Assembly (NCBI RefSeq): GCF_900177275.1
Contig: NZ_FXAG01000018.1
Coordinates: 1 to 64,000, forward strand
Reading direction: 5' to 3'
Length of the DNA stretch: 64,000 nt
Source: Pseudogulbenkiania subflava DSM 22618
GTDB lineage: Bacteria > Pseudomonadota > Gammaproteobacteria > Burkholderiales > Chromobacteriaceae
Part shown: positions 45,220 through 53,841 of the stretch, piece by piece
How positions within the stretch are numbered: the first letter of the stretch is position 1
How the letters are laid out: every line of letters starts with the position of its first letter
Notes under the pieces: generated by a model
Told to the model about the DNA's origin: nothing
Databases searched by the model: none
Seen by the model: the letters and a program-made list of their open reading frames with translations, nothing else
Translations under genes and position numbers: made by a program

Positions 45220-45362
45220 GAACCTGTTCACGACCTGTCGCGAGCAGCCCTCAGCGGGGTGAAGCGCAGCGCAGAAACCGGAATGTACACACAGTACATG
45301 AGGATTTCGAGCAGCACATGAGCCCCGATCAGGGATGCGCAGCAAGATCGTGAACAGGTTCT
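45219..45362. repeat. Intergenic repeat family, copy B
   Basis: A 144-base copy with terminal inverted repeats: AGAACCTGTTCACGACCTG at the left and AAGATCGTGAACAGGTTCT at the right. The left end begins in the cyoE stop codon. The middle contains GTACACACAGTACATGAGG, also seen in variant form in copy C. Confidence 0.8.
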
Positions 45363-45377
45363 GAGCCTCCCCGAAAC

Positions 45378-45404
45378 AAACAGGGCTCCGCTTGGAGCCC
45401 TGTT
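45378..45404 (-). terminator. Terminator after the beta-hydroxyacid dehydrogenase gene
   Basis: AACAGGGCTCC pairs with GGAGCCCTGTT around a short GCTT loop, with T-rich flank on the minus strand (TTTG). It lies 26 bases after the dehydrogenase stop. Confidence 0.75.
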
Positions 45405-45430
45405 CATTTGTACCGAGCGCGTCGTCCCGC

Positions 45431-46297
45431 TCAGTTCTTGTCCCAGATGAGCCGGGCGATGGCGGACGAATCCAGCTCGCCCTCCCCCTTCTCAACCAAT
45501 TCGCCGATCAGGCCGGCCACCCGCTCCGCTTCCGGCAGCTTGATGCCCAGCTCATGCGCGGTATCGAGCACGATACCCATGTCCTTGAGGTGCAGCTTGG
45601 CCTTGAAGCCCGGCGCATAGTTGTCGTCGATCATGCGCTGGCCGTGAACATCCAGCACCCGGCTCTGGGCGAAACCGCCGAGCAGCGCCTCGCGCACCGG
45701 CGCCGGGTCCACCCCGCAGGCCTTGGCCAGCTTCATCACCTCGGCCACTGCCGCCACACCGACGCCGACGGCGATCTGGTTGCACGCCTTGGCCACCTGC
45801 CCTGCCCCGGATTCACCGATATGGGTGATGGTCTTGCCCATCGCCTGCAGCGCCGGGCGCGCCTTCTCCAGCGCCTCGGCCTTGCCGCCGACCATGATGG
45901 TCAACGTGCCATTGATGGCGCCGACCTCACCACCCGATACCGGGCAATCGAGGAAATCGATGCCCTTTTCGGCCAGGCTGGCCGCGATCTTGCGCGCACC
46001 GATCGGCGAAATGGTACTCATGTCGACGCACACCAGCCCCGGTTTGGCCCCCTGCGCGATGCCATTGTCGCCGAGCAGAACCGCTTCGACATCGGCCGTG
46101 TCGGACACATTGGTCACCACCAGCTCGACCTCGGCGGCCAGTTCGACCGGGGAGTCGCACCAGTGGGCGCCGGCCGCGAGCAAGGCCTCGGCAGATTCAC
46201 GCCGACGCGCCCATACGCTGACCTGATGCCCTGCCTTGAGCAGATTGAGCACGCAAGGGCGGCCCATGATGCCCAGCCCGATATAACCTACTTTCAT
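45431..46297 (-). CDS. Beta-hydroxyacid dehydrogenase (tartronate-semialdehyde / hydroxyisobutyrate reductase family)
   Basis: A 288-residue NAD(P)-dependent enzyme from the ATG at 46297 (AGGAA ahead). The Rossmann motif is GYIGLGIMGRP, the substrate motif DCPVSGGEVGA, and the catalytic Lys sits in AGQVAKACNQI. The family covers GarR/GlxR and MmsB; the pattern fits 2-hydroxy-3-oxopropionate reductase best, but the substrate cannot be fixed without partner genes. Confidence 0.85.
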   Translation of the reverse strand: MKVGYIGLGIMGRPCVLNLLKAGHQVSVWARRRESAEALLAAGAHWCDSPVELAAEVELVVTNVSDTADVEAVLLGDNGIAQGAKPGLVCVDMSTISPIGARKIAASLAEKGIDFLDCPVSGGEVGAINGTLTIMVGGKAEALEKARPALQAMGKTITHIGESGAGQVAKACNQIAVGVGVAAVAEVMKLAKACGVDPAPVREALLGGFAQSRVLDVHGQRMIDDNYAPGFKAKLHLKDMGIVLDTAHELGIKLPEAERVAGLIGELVEKGEGELDSSAIARLIWDKN

Positions 46298-46473
46298 TCC
46301 ATTCCTCGTCAACGTTATGGCATTCAGGGGAAAAGCATACGGAAAGCCGACAGCTCAGCCAAGTAGGGCGGAAGCCCAAAGGGCGTTCCGCCGTATTACA
46401 TGATGACATGGCGAGGCGCGGCGGATCGCCCCGGTGAGGCAGGCGCATCCGCCCTACGGGTCGACGACGGGGA

Positions 46474-46800
46474 TCAGGGAGCAGGCCGCTGCGACAGCCA
46501 CGCGTCAAACTCGAAATCACGGCCCGCCGCCTGGTGCTCCAGAAAATAGACAAAGGCCAGCACCTCGGCCACCGCGCGGTACAGATCCGGCGGAATCTGC
46601 TGGTCGAGATCGACCTGCATCAGCAGCGAAACCAGCGCCGGCGAGTCATGCACGAAGACGCCGGCCTCCTGGGCACGCTCGATGATGCGTTCGGCCAGCT
46701 CGCCATAGCCCTTGGCCACCACCTTCGGCGCACGCGCGCCGTCCTGGTAGCTCAGGGCGATGGCTGAGCGGCGCGCCGGATCAGCTGGGGGCTTCGTCAT
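46474..46800 (-). CDS. FlhB C-terminal-domain-like protein
   Basis: A 108-residue protein matching the cytosolic substrate-specificity domain of FlhB: IALSYQDGARAPKVVAKGYGELAERIIERA and LVSLLMQVDLDQQIPPDLYRAVAEVLAFVYFLE. It lacks the NPTH autocleavage motif and the membrane part. Such FlhX/YlqH-type proteins can partly replace the cleaved FlhB tail. It overlaps fliK by 20 bases. Confidence 0.82.
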   Translation of the reverse strand: MTKPPADPARRSAIALSYQDGARAPKVVAKGYGELAERIIERAQEAGVFVHDSPALVSLLMQVDLDQQIPPDLYRAVAEVLAFVYFLEHQAAGRDFEFDAWLSQRPAP

Positions 46801-47791
46801 GGCTCACCGACAGCGTTGCGAGATTCAGTCCGGCGGTCCCCAGCCCCGACTCGAGCCGGCCAGCGTGGTCGCGGATCAACTGTTCGGTCGCTGCCTCTTC
46901 GGTGGCGAAGGAGACCTGCACTGCCCCGCCGACAATACGGATGCGGGCCGACAGCCCACCGAGCATCGGCAGATCCAGGGCCAGGCGGGTGCTCCAGACC
47001 GGCCCCTCTTCCGCACCCGAGGCCTGACGCTCCGCGGTTTTTTCCTGCTCCACCATCAGCTGTATGGGCTGACCGGGCCAGGCCCAGCCCTCCAGCTGCA
47101 GCTGGCGGTTCTCCAGCGTATCCAGTTGCCGCTGCACCAGATTGCCAAGCTCGGCCTGGGCTGCCTTGCCATGGGCGGTGGAGGACGGGCCCTGTATGGT
47201 CTCGAGGCTTTGTCCGAGCCGGGCTTGCGGTTCGTCCTTGAGGCTCTCCAACGGCAACCGGCCGTCGACCCAGGCCTTGACGTGCGACTCGTAGAACAGG
47301 CCGCTCTTGTCCGCCCCCTTCTTCAGGGCTTCGGCCAGTACGGCCGTATCCTGGTTCGATGCATCCAGCCGCAGACCGGGCTGTGCCGGAACACTCTTGC
47401 CGCTGTGCAGCAAGTCGGTCAGATAGCGCGAGGCGGGGCTCAAGGAGACATCGACCGAACCATCCTGCACCTCGGCATCGGCGGTTTGGTCGACCAGGGC
47501 AAAGGTCAGCTGGGGCGCCAGGCTGGTCACGCGCAGAGTGAGCGTGTCGCCGGCGAGCTGCATGCCCTTGGGCAGATTCAGGGTAAATAGGCCATTCTTG
47601 ATCAGTGCGGCGAACTGGCCGTTGTCGAGCCTTTCCGCCACCCGGGCCGAGACCTGCTCGCCAAGAATCAACGGCGGCACCTTGGCCGGCAGGACGGCGG
47701 CTTCCAGCAGCAGCCGCCCGCCCTCGCCCAGCAGACGGACGCCGGAAACCGACGTGGTTGCTAGGGCCTTGCCGGACAGGGGTGAAATCAT
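46781..47791 (-). CDS. fliK: Flagellar hook-length control protein FliK
   Basis: A 336-residue protein. The C-terminal third holds the Flg_hook specificity domain (about 230-330: WSTRLALDLPMLGGLSARIRIVGGAVQVSFAT). The N-terminal part is variable, as usual. FliK controls hook length and switches export specificity through FlhB, in line with the FlhB-like neighbour. The start overlaps the DUF2802 gene stop (ATGA). Confidence 0.78.
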   Translation of the reverse strand: MISPLSGKALATTSVSGVRLLGEGGRLLLEAAVLPAKVPPLILGEQVSARVAERLDNGQFAALIKNGLFTLNLPKGMQLAGDTLTLRVTSLAPQLTFALVDQTADAEVQDGSVDVSLSPASRYLTDLLHSGKSVPAQPGLRLDASNQDTAVLAEALKKGADKSGLFYESHVKAWVDGRLPLESLKDEPQARLGQSLETIQGPSSTAHGKAAQAELGNLVQRQLDTLENRQLQLEGWAWPGQPIQLMVEQEKTAERQASGAEEGPVWSTRLALDLPMLGGLSARIRIVGGAVQVSFATEEAATEQLIRDHAGRLESGLGTAGLNLATLSVSHDEAPS

Positions 47792-48147
47792 GAAGTGGAA
47801 TTATTGCGATACAAGGAAACGATCAACTCGGCCTCGCTGCGGGAAATGCCGCAGCGCTCGGCCACTTCTGCCGCGGACAAGCCATGTTTGACAAGCTCGA
47901 TAGCTTGATTGTAAGGCGTAGAGGTCAAGTCCTCCCCCTTGCTCTGCGGCCTGGGCAGGGATTTGCTCTTGGCCAGATGCTCCATATCTCGCTGCAGCAT
48001 GCTGAGTTGCTGTTGCAGGTGATCGAGGTGAAGAGCAGTCAGCCTTGCGCTGCTCTCCCCATCGCGTTTTGCGCGCCACCACAGGTACGCCAGCGCAACT
48101 AGGGTACCCACAGACACCGCCAAGGATACTATCGTCCAAATAGACAC
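47788..48147 (-). CDS. DUF2802 protein, flagellar-locus membrane protein
   Basis: A 119-residue protein with one N-terminal membrane helix (about 4-24), a helical or coiled segment (LTALHLDHLQQQLSMLQRDM), and a C-terminal HTH-like DUF2802 motif (YNQAIELVKHGLSAAEVAERCGISRSEAELIVSLY). DUF2802 proteins are regular members of flagellar gene clusters in beta- and gammaproteobacteria; function unknown. Confidence 0.8.
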   Translation of the reverse strand: MSIWTIVSLAVSVGTLVALAYLWWRAKRDGESSARLTALHLDHLQQQLSMLQRDMEHLAKSKSLPRPQSKGEDLTSTPYNQAIELVKHGLSAAEVAERCGISRSEAELIVSLYRNNSTS

Positions 48148-48601
48148 GTCAGGCCTCTACTCATAACATCTTGCTACTCTTAAGAGTACAGCAGGGTGCC
48201 CTGTGGCCCAAGCCCAACTTGCCGAGCCCTAACGATAAATTTTCAGGAGCTTCTGTTGCCGGTTGGTCAATGACGGAGAGGATTCCAGCTTGGTACAGCG
48301 CTCAACCGTATCCAGCCCGCGTGAAGACATTTGCATTATTCGCCATAGGCGCAGCGGAGACGCTCTTCATTGCGGGTTTGTTGGACAAACACAGACTAGG
48401 CTCAGAGGAGAAAGTATTGGGCACGGCAGTGAATCTTCCCCGTGACCAAGCCAAACAACGCCAGCTAGCGTCTACACTGCCCCTAACAGAACCATACCCT
48501 TCATCGCCCCCTATCCCACAGGCAGCAATTCCAAGCGACCATGGCAACCACCTGTACGACAGCGGTTTCTGTGTAAACAATGATTTACAGGAGTGACAGG
48601 A
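48148..48601. other. 454-base gap between fliT and the DUF2802-fliK block
   Basis: A plus-strand ORF (48270-48596) has one hydrophobic segment (FALFAIGAAETLFIAGLL) but no ribosome site or recognisable similarity, so it is left uncalled. The promoter for the DUF2802-fliK block should be here; no clear sigma-28 or sigma-54 site was found. Confidence 0.35.
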
Positions 48602-48937
48602 CTAGCGGTAGGTGGAATCCAGACGATTAAGATTGAGATTAAGTTGTTTAAGCTGGCGGCGTTCCTGCTCGATCTCATCCAAACCTTGCAGCAACTCAGC
48701 ACGCTGCCGCTCAAGCAAGGCCATTGCCTGCTGCAACTGGCTGACACACTCCAGCAACTGCGAGCGCTCCTGTGGGGAAAGCGCCTGTCTGGCCACTTCG
48801 GCCAACCATTGTTCCTCGACTGCATTGCGCTCGGCCAACAAGGGCTCCAGCACGGTCCAATCCGGAGTCTGGCAACACTCAAGCAGCTCGCTGGTCAGCG
48901 TTGCATAACGCTCGATCAGCGCATTGCGGTCAGGCAT
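48602..48937 (-). CDS. fliT: FliT-like flagellar export chaperone
   Basis: A 111-residue all-helical protein (YATLTSELLECCQTPDW ... QAMALLERQRAELLQGLDEIEQERRQLKQL). Size, helix pattern and position directly after fliS identify FliT, the FliD chaperone. Its ATG at 48937 overlaps the fliS end by eight bases. Confidence 0.75.
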   Translation of the reverse strand: MPDRNALIERYATLTSELLECCQTPDWTVLEPLLAERNAVEEQWLAEVARQALSPQERSQLLECVSQLQQAMALLERQRAELLQGLDEIEQERRQLKQLNLNLNRLDSTYR

Positions 48938-49361
48938 GAGGTATCCCCTGCCCACGTCGCGCAGACTCATCACGGGCAAGCTGCTGCCAACCCGACAGCA
49001 ATTCGCGCAGCAGATCGATCACCTGCTGCAGTACCGAGGCATCGTTAGTGATATGCCCCAAGGAAATTTGCTGATTGGCAAACACATACAGCTCGTTCAG
49101 CCGAGGAGAAAGATCGCCGCCCCTCTCGAAGTCAAGCGCGGCACGCAACCCTTCTATAATGTCGGAAGCCTTATTGACCATCTTACCCTTGAGAGGAATG
49201 TTGCCATCCCCAATGGCTTTCTGTGCTTGCTCCAGCGCCTCGATCGCCCCTTCATACAGCAAAACGATCAGCTCGACTGGACTCGCACCCAATACTTTGG
49301 TCTGGAGCACATCGTCCTGATAGGCGCGTTGAAACTGCTGCAATTGTCGATTGATACCCAT
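48930..49361 (-). CDS. fliS: Flagellar export chaperone FliS
   Basis: A 143-residue flagellin chaperone with the N-terminal YQDDVLQTKVLGASPVELI and LYEGAIEALEQAQKAI of the FliS family. It prevents early flagellin polymerisation. The ATG at 49361 follows AGGTG. It lies between fliD and fliT. Confidence 0.93.
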   Translation of the reverse strand: MGINRQLQQFQRAYQDDVLQTKVLGASPVELIVLLYEGAIEALEQAQKAIGDGNIPLKGKMVNKASDIIEGLRAALDFERGGDLSPRLNELYVFANQQISLGHITNDASVLQQVIDLLRELLSGWQQLARDESARRGQGIPHA

Positions 49362-49372
49362 AAACACCTAAA

Positions 49373-50707
49373 TTACATGCCGAGGGACGAAGCGACCCGA
49401 TTCAGCGAAGCCTGCATGCTTGCAAGGCTAGCATCCAGTTTTGAATATTGGGTCTTCAACGCTATTGCTCGCTTGTCTAATGCTTCCTGCAAGCTATCTT
49501 GACGATTGCTCTGTTGCCGACGGTTGGTCTGCAGATTTTCATCACGAGTGCCAATCAGGCCTTTGGAATCCAATAAGTCAGTAATTCCATTAACCAACTT
49601 TGTCCCAGGGCCATCCTTTAGCATCTTAGCAACCGCATCGGGGTCACTCTGCAAAGCTTTAGAAAACGTACTGCCATCAAGCTTCAGTTTGCCGCCACTA
49701 TCAAGTGTAATGCCGATTTTTACCAAGGGAGCGGAGTCCATTTGGGTTGCACTACCCAAGGCATTGTATGGTGCATTAATTTGTTCATACAGTTGACGCT
49801 GCACCGACAGTAACATACTGTCACCCTTGAACGAACCGTCTTTGCCTCTTAGCGAGGTAGTGAGATCAACCACCTTGTTGTAGGCATCAACAAAGTCCTG
49901 CGCTTTCTTTTGAATTGCATCAATGTCACGTTCGACCGAGACACCACTACTGCCTAATTTGTTAAAGCTAAGGGTCAAACCTGGTACAACGTCACTAATG
50001 GTATTGCTCTGGCTCGTTAACGAAACACCATTCAGTGTGTACTGAGTGCTTTGTGCCGCCGAACCTCCAATTGCAGCCGGCGTATTACCGGTGCCGGCCA
50101 ACAGCCCTGCCAATGGATCACCAAGTGGTGGATTCTGGCCATCAGTGGTGATCTTGCCATCCACCTCACCGGTCTTCTGCCCCATCAACACTACTTTGTA
50201 ACTGCCGCCCCCCTGACTTGCCAACGAGGCCGTCACCCCGACACCGGCACCATTCACCTTCGATACGAAGTCGGTCAACGACAAATCCGACGTGCCCAGA
50301 TCGACCGACTGGCCGTTGATCGTCACTGTTCCCTGCAGGCCGGACACGGCAGTTTTCGGGTCCATCACACCGCTTAGCTGATAGGTCACCGTCTGTGGAG
50401 TCGCCAACTGAGTAACGTTCAGCTGAAAGAAACCATTAGGTGTTGTACCGTCCGATTTTACCGAGACTGTGGCCGGGTCACTCGACGTTACCTTGTTGGT
50501 GTTCAAGAAGTCCGATGCAGTCATCTTGCTCATCGCAGTCTTCAGGTCGGACAACGCCGACTTGAGCCTGCCAAGGTCAGACACCTGGGTGTCGATCGTC
50601 TTGATCGTGCTCTTGACCTTGTTGATTGGCCCTTGCTCAGTCGACATCAGTTGGCTGACCAACTGGTTGATGTCCATCCCCAGGCCAGTAGGCATGCTAT
50701 AAGCCAT
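49373..50707 (-). CDS. fliD: Flagellar filament cap protein FliD
   Basis: A 444-residue cap protein. The N-terminal FliD_N domain (GLGMDINQLVSQLMSTEQGPINKV) and C-terminal coiled coil (QSNRQDSLQEALDKRAIALKTQYSKLDA) are clear, with a central beta-rich region. It is secreted through the filament and assembles flagellin at the tip. GC content is lower than in the housekeeping genes. Confidence 0.93.
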   Translation of the reverse strand: MAYSMPTGLGMDINQLVSQLMSTEQGPINKVKSTIKTIDTQVSDLGRLKSALSDLKTAMSKMTASDFLNTNKVTSSDPATVSVKSDGTTPNGFFQLNVTQLATPQTVTYQLSGVMDPKTAVSGLQGTVTINGQSVDLGTSDLSLTDFVSKVNGAGVGVTASLASQGGGSYKVVLMGQKTGEVDGKITTDGQNPPLGDPLAGLLAGTGNTPAAIGGSAAQSTQYTLNGVSLTSQSNTISDVVPGLTLSFNKLGSSGVSVERDIDAIQKKAQDFVDAYNKVVDLTTSLRGKDGSFKGDSMLLSVQRQLYEQINAPYNALGSATQMDSAPLVKIGITLDSGGKLKLDGSTFSKALQSDPDAVAKMLKDGPGTKLVNGITDLLDSKGLIGTRDENLQTNRRQQSNRQDSLQEALDKRAIALKTQYSKLDASLASMQASLNRVASSLGM

Positions 50708-50744
50708 CGTTATTCTCCTTGAACGCGGCGTTACAGTATAACGG

Positions 50745-51149
50745 CTATGCCTTATCGCGGATCAATAACCCTTGCAGGTCCTCAAGCGCTTGGGCTAATT
50801 TGACCGCTTCTTTGGATGGAATCTGCCGAATTACATCCTTGGTTACGCGATCGACCACACGAACAACAGGCGTATTGGTATCTTTATCGGTGGTGAATTC
50901 CAAATCGCTGTTGAATAACGACACATGATTGTTGAGCTTTTCCAGGCTCTCGTTCAGTGTTTTCTCGTCGGGCTGATGCTGCTGACTAGCCAGTCCACTG
51001 TCGCGCGCATTGACCACCGACACTGCATTACCCGTATCCGGTGCGGCTGCGGACGACTGTTTGCTGGAAAATTGTGGCAGTTGCTCAGGTGCACGCCCTG
51101 CCACCGTTTGTACAGCGGCACTCACCAACGGTAAGACATTCGTTCCCAT
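50745..51149 (-). CDS. flaG: FlaG family protein
   Basis: About 134 residues from the ATG at 51149 (starts at 51158 or 51164 are possible). The C-terminal FlaG domain is DLEFTTDKDTNTPVVRVVDR followed by VIRQIPSKEAVKLAQALEDLQGLLID-type sequence. FlaG affects filament length. It lies between fliC and fliD. Confidence 0.87.
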   Translation of the reverse strand: MGTNVLPLVSAAVQTVAGRAPEQLPQFSSKQSSAAAPDTGNAVSVVNARDSGLASQQHQPDEKTLNESLEKLNNHVSLFNSDLEFTTDKDTNTPVVRVVDRVTKDVIRQIPSKEAVKLAQALEDLQGLLIRDKA

Positions 51150-51172
51150 GCGACGCATCCCCAAGTTAAGGG

Positions 51173-51197
51173 AAAAAGCTCCAGTACAGACTGGAGC
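51173..51197 (-). terminator. Terminator after fliC
   Basis: On the minus strand GCTCCAGT, a four-base loop and ACTGGAGC are followed by TTTTT. It lies 36 bases after the flagellin stop and would allow fliC to be expressed apart from flaG-fliD. Confidence 0.85.
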
Positions 51198-51232
51198 CCC
51201 GATTTACGCTTGCGAGGCAAAGCCTCGACGGC

Positions 51233-52069
51233 TTACTTCAGCAGGCTCAGCGCCGCTTGCGGCATCTGGTTGGCCTGCGAGAGCATCGCGGTGCCGGCTT
51301 GCTGGATGATCTGGTTACGGGTCAGCGTAGCCGATTCGGCGGCGAAGTCGGTGTCCATGATACGCGACATCGACGCCGATTGGTTTTCCGAGAAAGTCTG
51401 CAGGTTTGCAACGACAGCTGAGAAACGGTTTTGCAATGCACCCATCGTTGCGCGGGCGGTAGCAATAGTCTTCAGATCAGCATCCATATCGCCTATCAGA
51501 GTCTGAGCGTCGCCTTGAGAGGCCAAGGTGATGGATGCAGCCGACTTAAGGCTAGTCGTATCAATACCAGTGACTTTAACATTTACCTTATCGTTGGTCG
51601 TGTTGCCCGCACCGATCTGGAAATCAGAGCCAGTATCGAGCAACTTACCTGTATCGAATAGCTGCTGACCGTTGAACGTCGTGCCACCGATCAGACGGGT
51701 ATTTTCTTTTTGCAACTCATCGACTTCGCTCTTGATCTGGGCAATATTGTCGGTCGACGAGGTACCGTTGGCGGCCTGGACGGCCAACTCGCGGATACGC
51801 TGCACGTTGGCTTCGATCTGGCCGACAGTGCCTTCAGCGGTCTGCAACAGCGAGATGCCGTCGTTGGCATTGCGTACAGCCTGGTTGGAACCTTTAATCT
51901 GGGCGTTCATTCCCGAGGCAATCGCCAGCCCGGCGGCATCATCCTTGGCACTGTTAACGCGCAAACCGGAGGACAGGCGTTGCAGCGAGGTAGCCAGGGC
52001 ATTTCCCGAGCTGTTCAGATTGCGCTGGGCGTTGAGCGAGGCAACGTTGGTATTAACGAACAATGACAT
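51233..52069 (-). CDS. fliC: Flagellin
   Basis: A 278-residue short flagellin. The N-terminal D0/D1 part (MSLFVNTNVASLNAQRNLNS) and C-terminal D1/D0 part (GALQNRFSAVVANLQTFSEN ... QANQMPQAALSLLK) are conserved, and the central variable domain is very small. It is preceded by a textbook sigma-28 promoter and an AAGGAG ribosome site. A flagellin methylase gene is encoded upstream on the same strand. Confidence 0.96.
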   Translation of the reverse strand: MSLFVNTNVASLNAQRNLNSSGNALATSLQRLSSGLRVNSAKDDAAGLAIASGMNAQIKGSNQAVRNANDGISLLQTAEGTVGQIEANVQRIRELAVQAANGTSSTDNIAQIKSEVDELQKENTRLIGGTTFNGQQLFDTGKLLDTGSDFQIGAGNTTNDKVNVKVTGIDTTSLKSAASITLASQGDAQTLIGDMDADLKTIATARATMGALQNRFSAVVANLQTFSENQSASMSRIMDTDFAAESATLTRNQIIQQAGTAMLSQANQMPQAALSLLK

Positions 52070-52140
52070 GGCGGAGGCTCCTTACACGATAACAGAGGAC
52101 GCTTGTTACTTCGCGGCAGAACATCCACCGCACATCCTAG

Positions 52141-52167
52141 TTATCGGCAGTGCTTTTTAATACTTTA
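52141..52167 (-). promoter_or_regulatory. fliC: Sigma-28 (FliA) promoter of fliC
   Basis: On the minus strand TAAA (52167-52164), 15 bases, then GCCGATAA (52148-52141), an exact match to the FliA consensus TAAA-N15-GCCGATAA. It is 72 bases before the fliC start. Confidence 0.9.
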
Positions 52168-52490
52168 GCATCCTGCCCAAAAAAATTTGTTGACCATTGC
52201 CATGGTGTTGCCAAAACAGTCCGTCCGGGCGAAAAAGCATATAATTCAACACATTAAAGAAAAATAGATCAAAGCTCTTGACAATAGTCACCAAACCATC
52301 AGCAGCGTTACCACGCGGCATTTATCACCCAGCGCAGAAAGTTTGTTGCAACTCGAGCCCCCTTTCAACTCTTCGAGGCCACTCGACCGCGGTACAAGCA
52401 CCGCATCTATCCAAACATTGTGTGGCAATCAGATACGCATGCAGGGATGCTTCCCAAGGACAGGGGCGCAATATCTAAAATCCGTCATGC
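52168..52490. other. Gap between the fliC promoter and the fliB stop
   Basis: No gene seen. AT-rich near the promoter, otherwise featureless. Confidence 0.35.
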
Positions 52491-53714
52491 TTATTTGAGT
52501 AAGGCGTAAAGCTTGTCAAGCGTATTCCACTCACTTCGAGACAGAATGTGCTGTACATTGGCCATAAACGTTGCATTGTGCTGATAGGCGCGGCAGAACA
52601 CCTGCACCACCCGAACTACCTCGTCTGGCGCCAAGGCCCGGTCATGCGCGGCGGCATAGGCGGCCAGCATCAGCCGCACAATGCCAAAGTGCACCACAAG
52701 CTGCACGTAGTGCCGATAGGGCGAGGTGGATGACCACGGAAACAACTCTCGTGCTGCCTCGTTAAGCAGATAGCGCTCCAATTTGTCTTCCAAGCCTTCC
52801 ACCGTGTTGAGCAAGGCCCGGCCACTCTGGTATTGAGCAATCAGTGTTTCCTGAGCGGCCTGACCGTTTGCGTCGGAGCCAAGGCCGCGTACTATCGTTT
52901 CGAAGACCTCCTGCTGCCATGGCGAATACCGCTCTGACCGCACCCCAGCAAAAAACAAAACAAAAATCTGTGCCTGTAAGGCTTCGTTGCGCGGTAAGGC
53001 ACCCACGCCTTCGAGTACCGCTCCACTTTCGACCATCTGGATGAAGCTGACGATCTGTGCCGGCAGTTCGGCATGGCGCCGCTCGCGAATCAGCATGTCA
53101 AGCTGTTCGCAAAACAGACCAATCACGGCGAGCCTCTCCGCAACGCTGATGCCCTCAGTACGCAGTAACTGCATCATCAACACTCGCACCTCGTCCATCG
53201 TCACAGCATCGAAACCGTACTTCGCCCCGACAATGACAAGCGTGTCCTTACGAGTTTCGAAATCGGCGGCGACAAAGTCGAACGCGTCTGGCGACAGCAG
53301 TGCCAGACGTGCCGCTGCCGGACACGACAGGGTCAATGCCTGCTCGTACTGTCCGGCAAATTGCCGCACATGGCGCGGGTAGATATAGCAAGTATTGGAC
53401 AATGCGGCCTCACCAAGGCGGGCATGCACCTGGCACAGCCCCCCGTCGGTCAACAATCCACAACGCTGCTGCTCACCTTCCAGAAGAATCTGTCCATACA
53501 TGGCGGGAGAGGTTTCTTGGCGATTCCGCTTCAGATATTGATCGAACAGTGGCTTGAGCACCGGATCGGGACTGTTCTTGTAGCGTAGAAACGTTTCCTT
53601 ATCGAAAGTAATCCGCCAACCAGCACAACAACTATCAGGACATGCCGGGCCCGCACATTGAAACTGCGTCACATAGTGAGGGACAACCATGGTTTTGTTC
53701 AGAACCGCCTTCAT
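52491..53714 (-). CDS. fliB: Flagellin lysine-N-methylase FliB
   Basis: A 407-residue protein with the N-terminal cysteine cluster QFQCAGPACPDSCCAGWRITFD and further Cys in QRCGLLTDGGLCQVH and LSNTCYIYPRHV. These match FliB, which methylates flagellin lysines. Its place just before fliC supports the call. Cysteine ligands suggest a metal or iron-sulfur site. No promoter was recognised. Confidence 0.88.
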   Translation of the reverse strand: MKAVLNKTMVVPHYVTQFQCAGPACPDSCCAGWRITFDKETFLRYKNSPDPVLKPLFDQYLKRNRQETSPAMYGQILLEGEQQRCGLLTDGGLCQVHARLGEAALSNTCYIYPRHVRQFAGQYEQALTLSCPAAARLALLSPDAFDFVAADFETRKDTLVIVGAKYGFDAVTMDEVRVLMMQLLRTEGISVAERLAVIGLFCEQLDMLIRERRHAELPAQIVSFIQMVESGAVLEGVGALPRNEALQAQIFVLFFAGVRSERYSPWQQEVFETIVRGLGSDANGQAAQETLIAQYQSGRALLNTVEGLEDKLERYLLNEAARELFPWSSTSPYRHYVQLVVHFGIVRLMLAAYAAAHDRALAPDEVVRVVQVFCRAYQHNATFMANVQHILSRSEWNTLDKLYALLK

Positions 53715-53841
53715 CTCGCCTCCTTAGTTTGGGCTAACCATTTATTGTTGATCTCAGAGAACCAGGCTGGATGGGTAAAACCTTCAACGTTAGAGCAGAG
53801 ATTGGACGTACTTCGACCCCGCCCCACACACCCGCATTTGC

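Noticed and set aside
48270-48596. Plus-strand ORF with one hydrophobic segment
   Set aside because: No ribosome site, proline/serine-rich tail and no recognisable similarity; left as gap.
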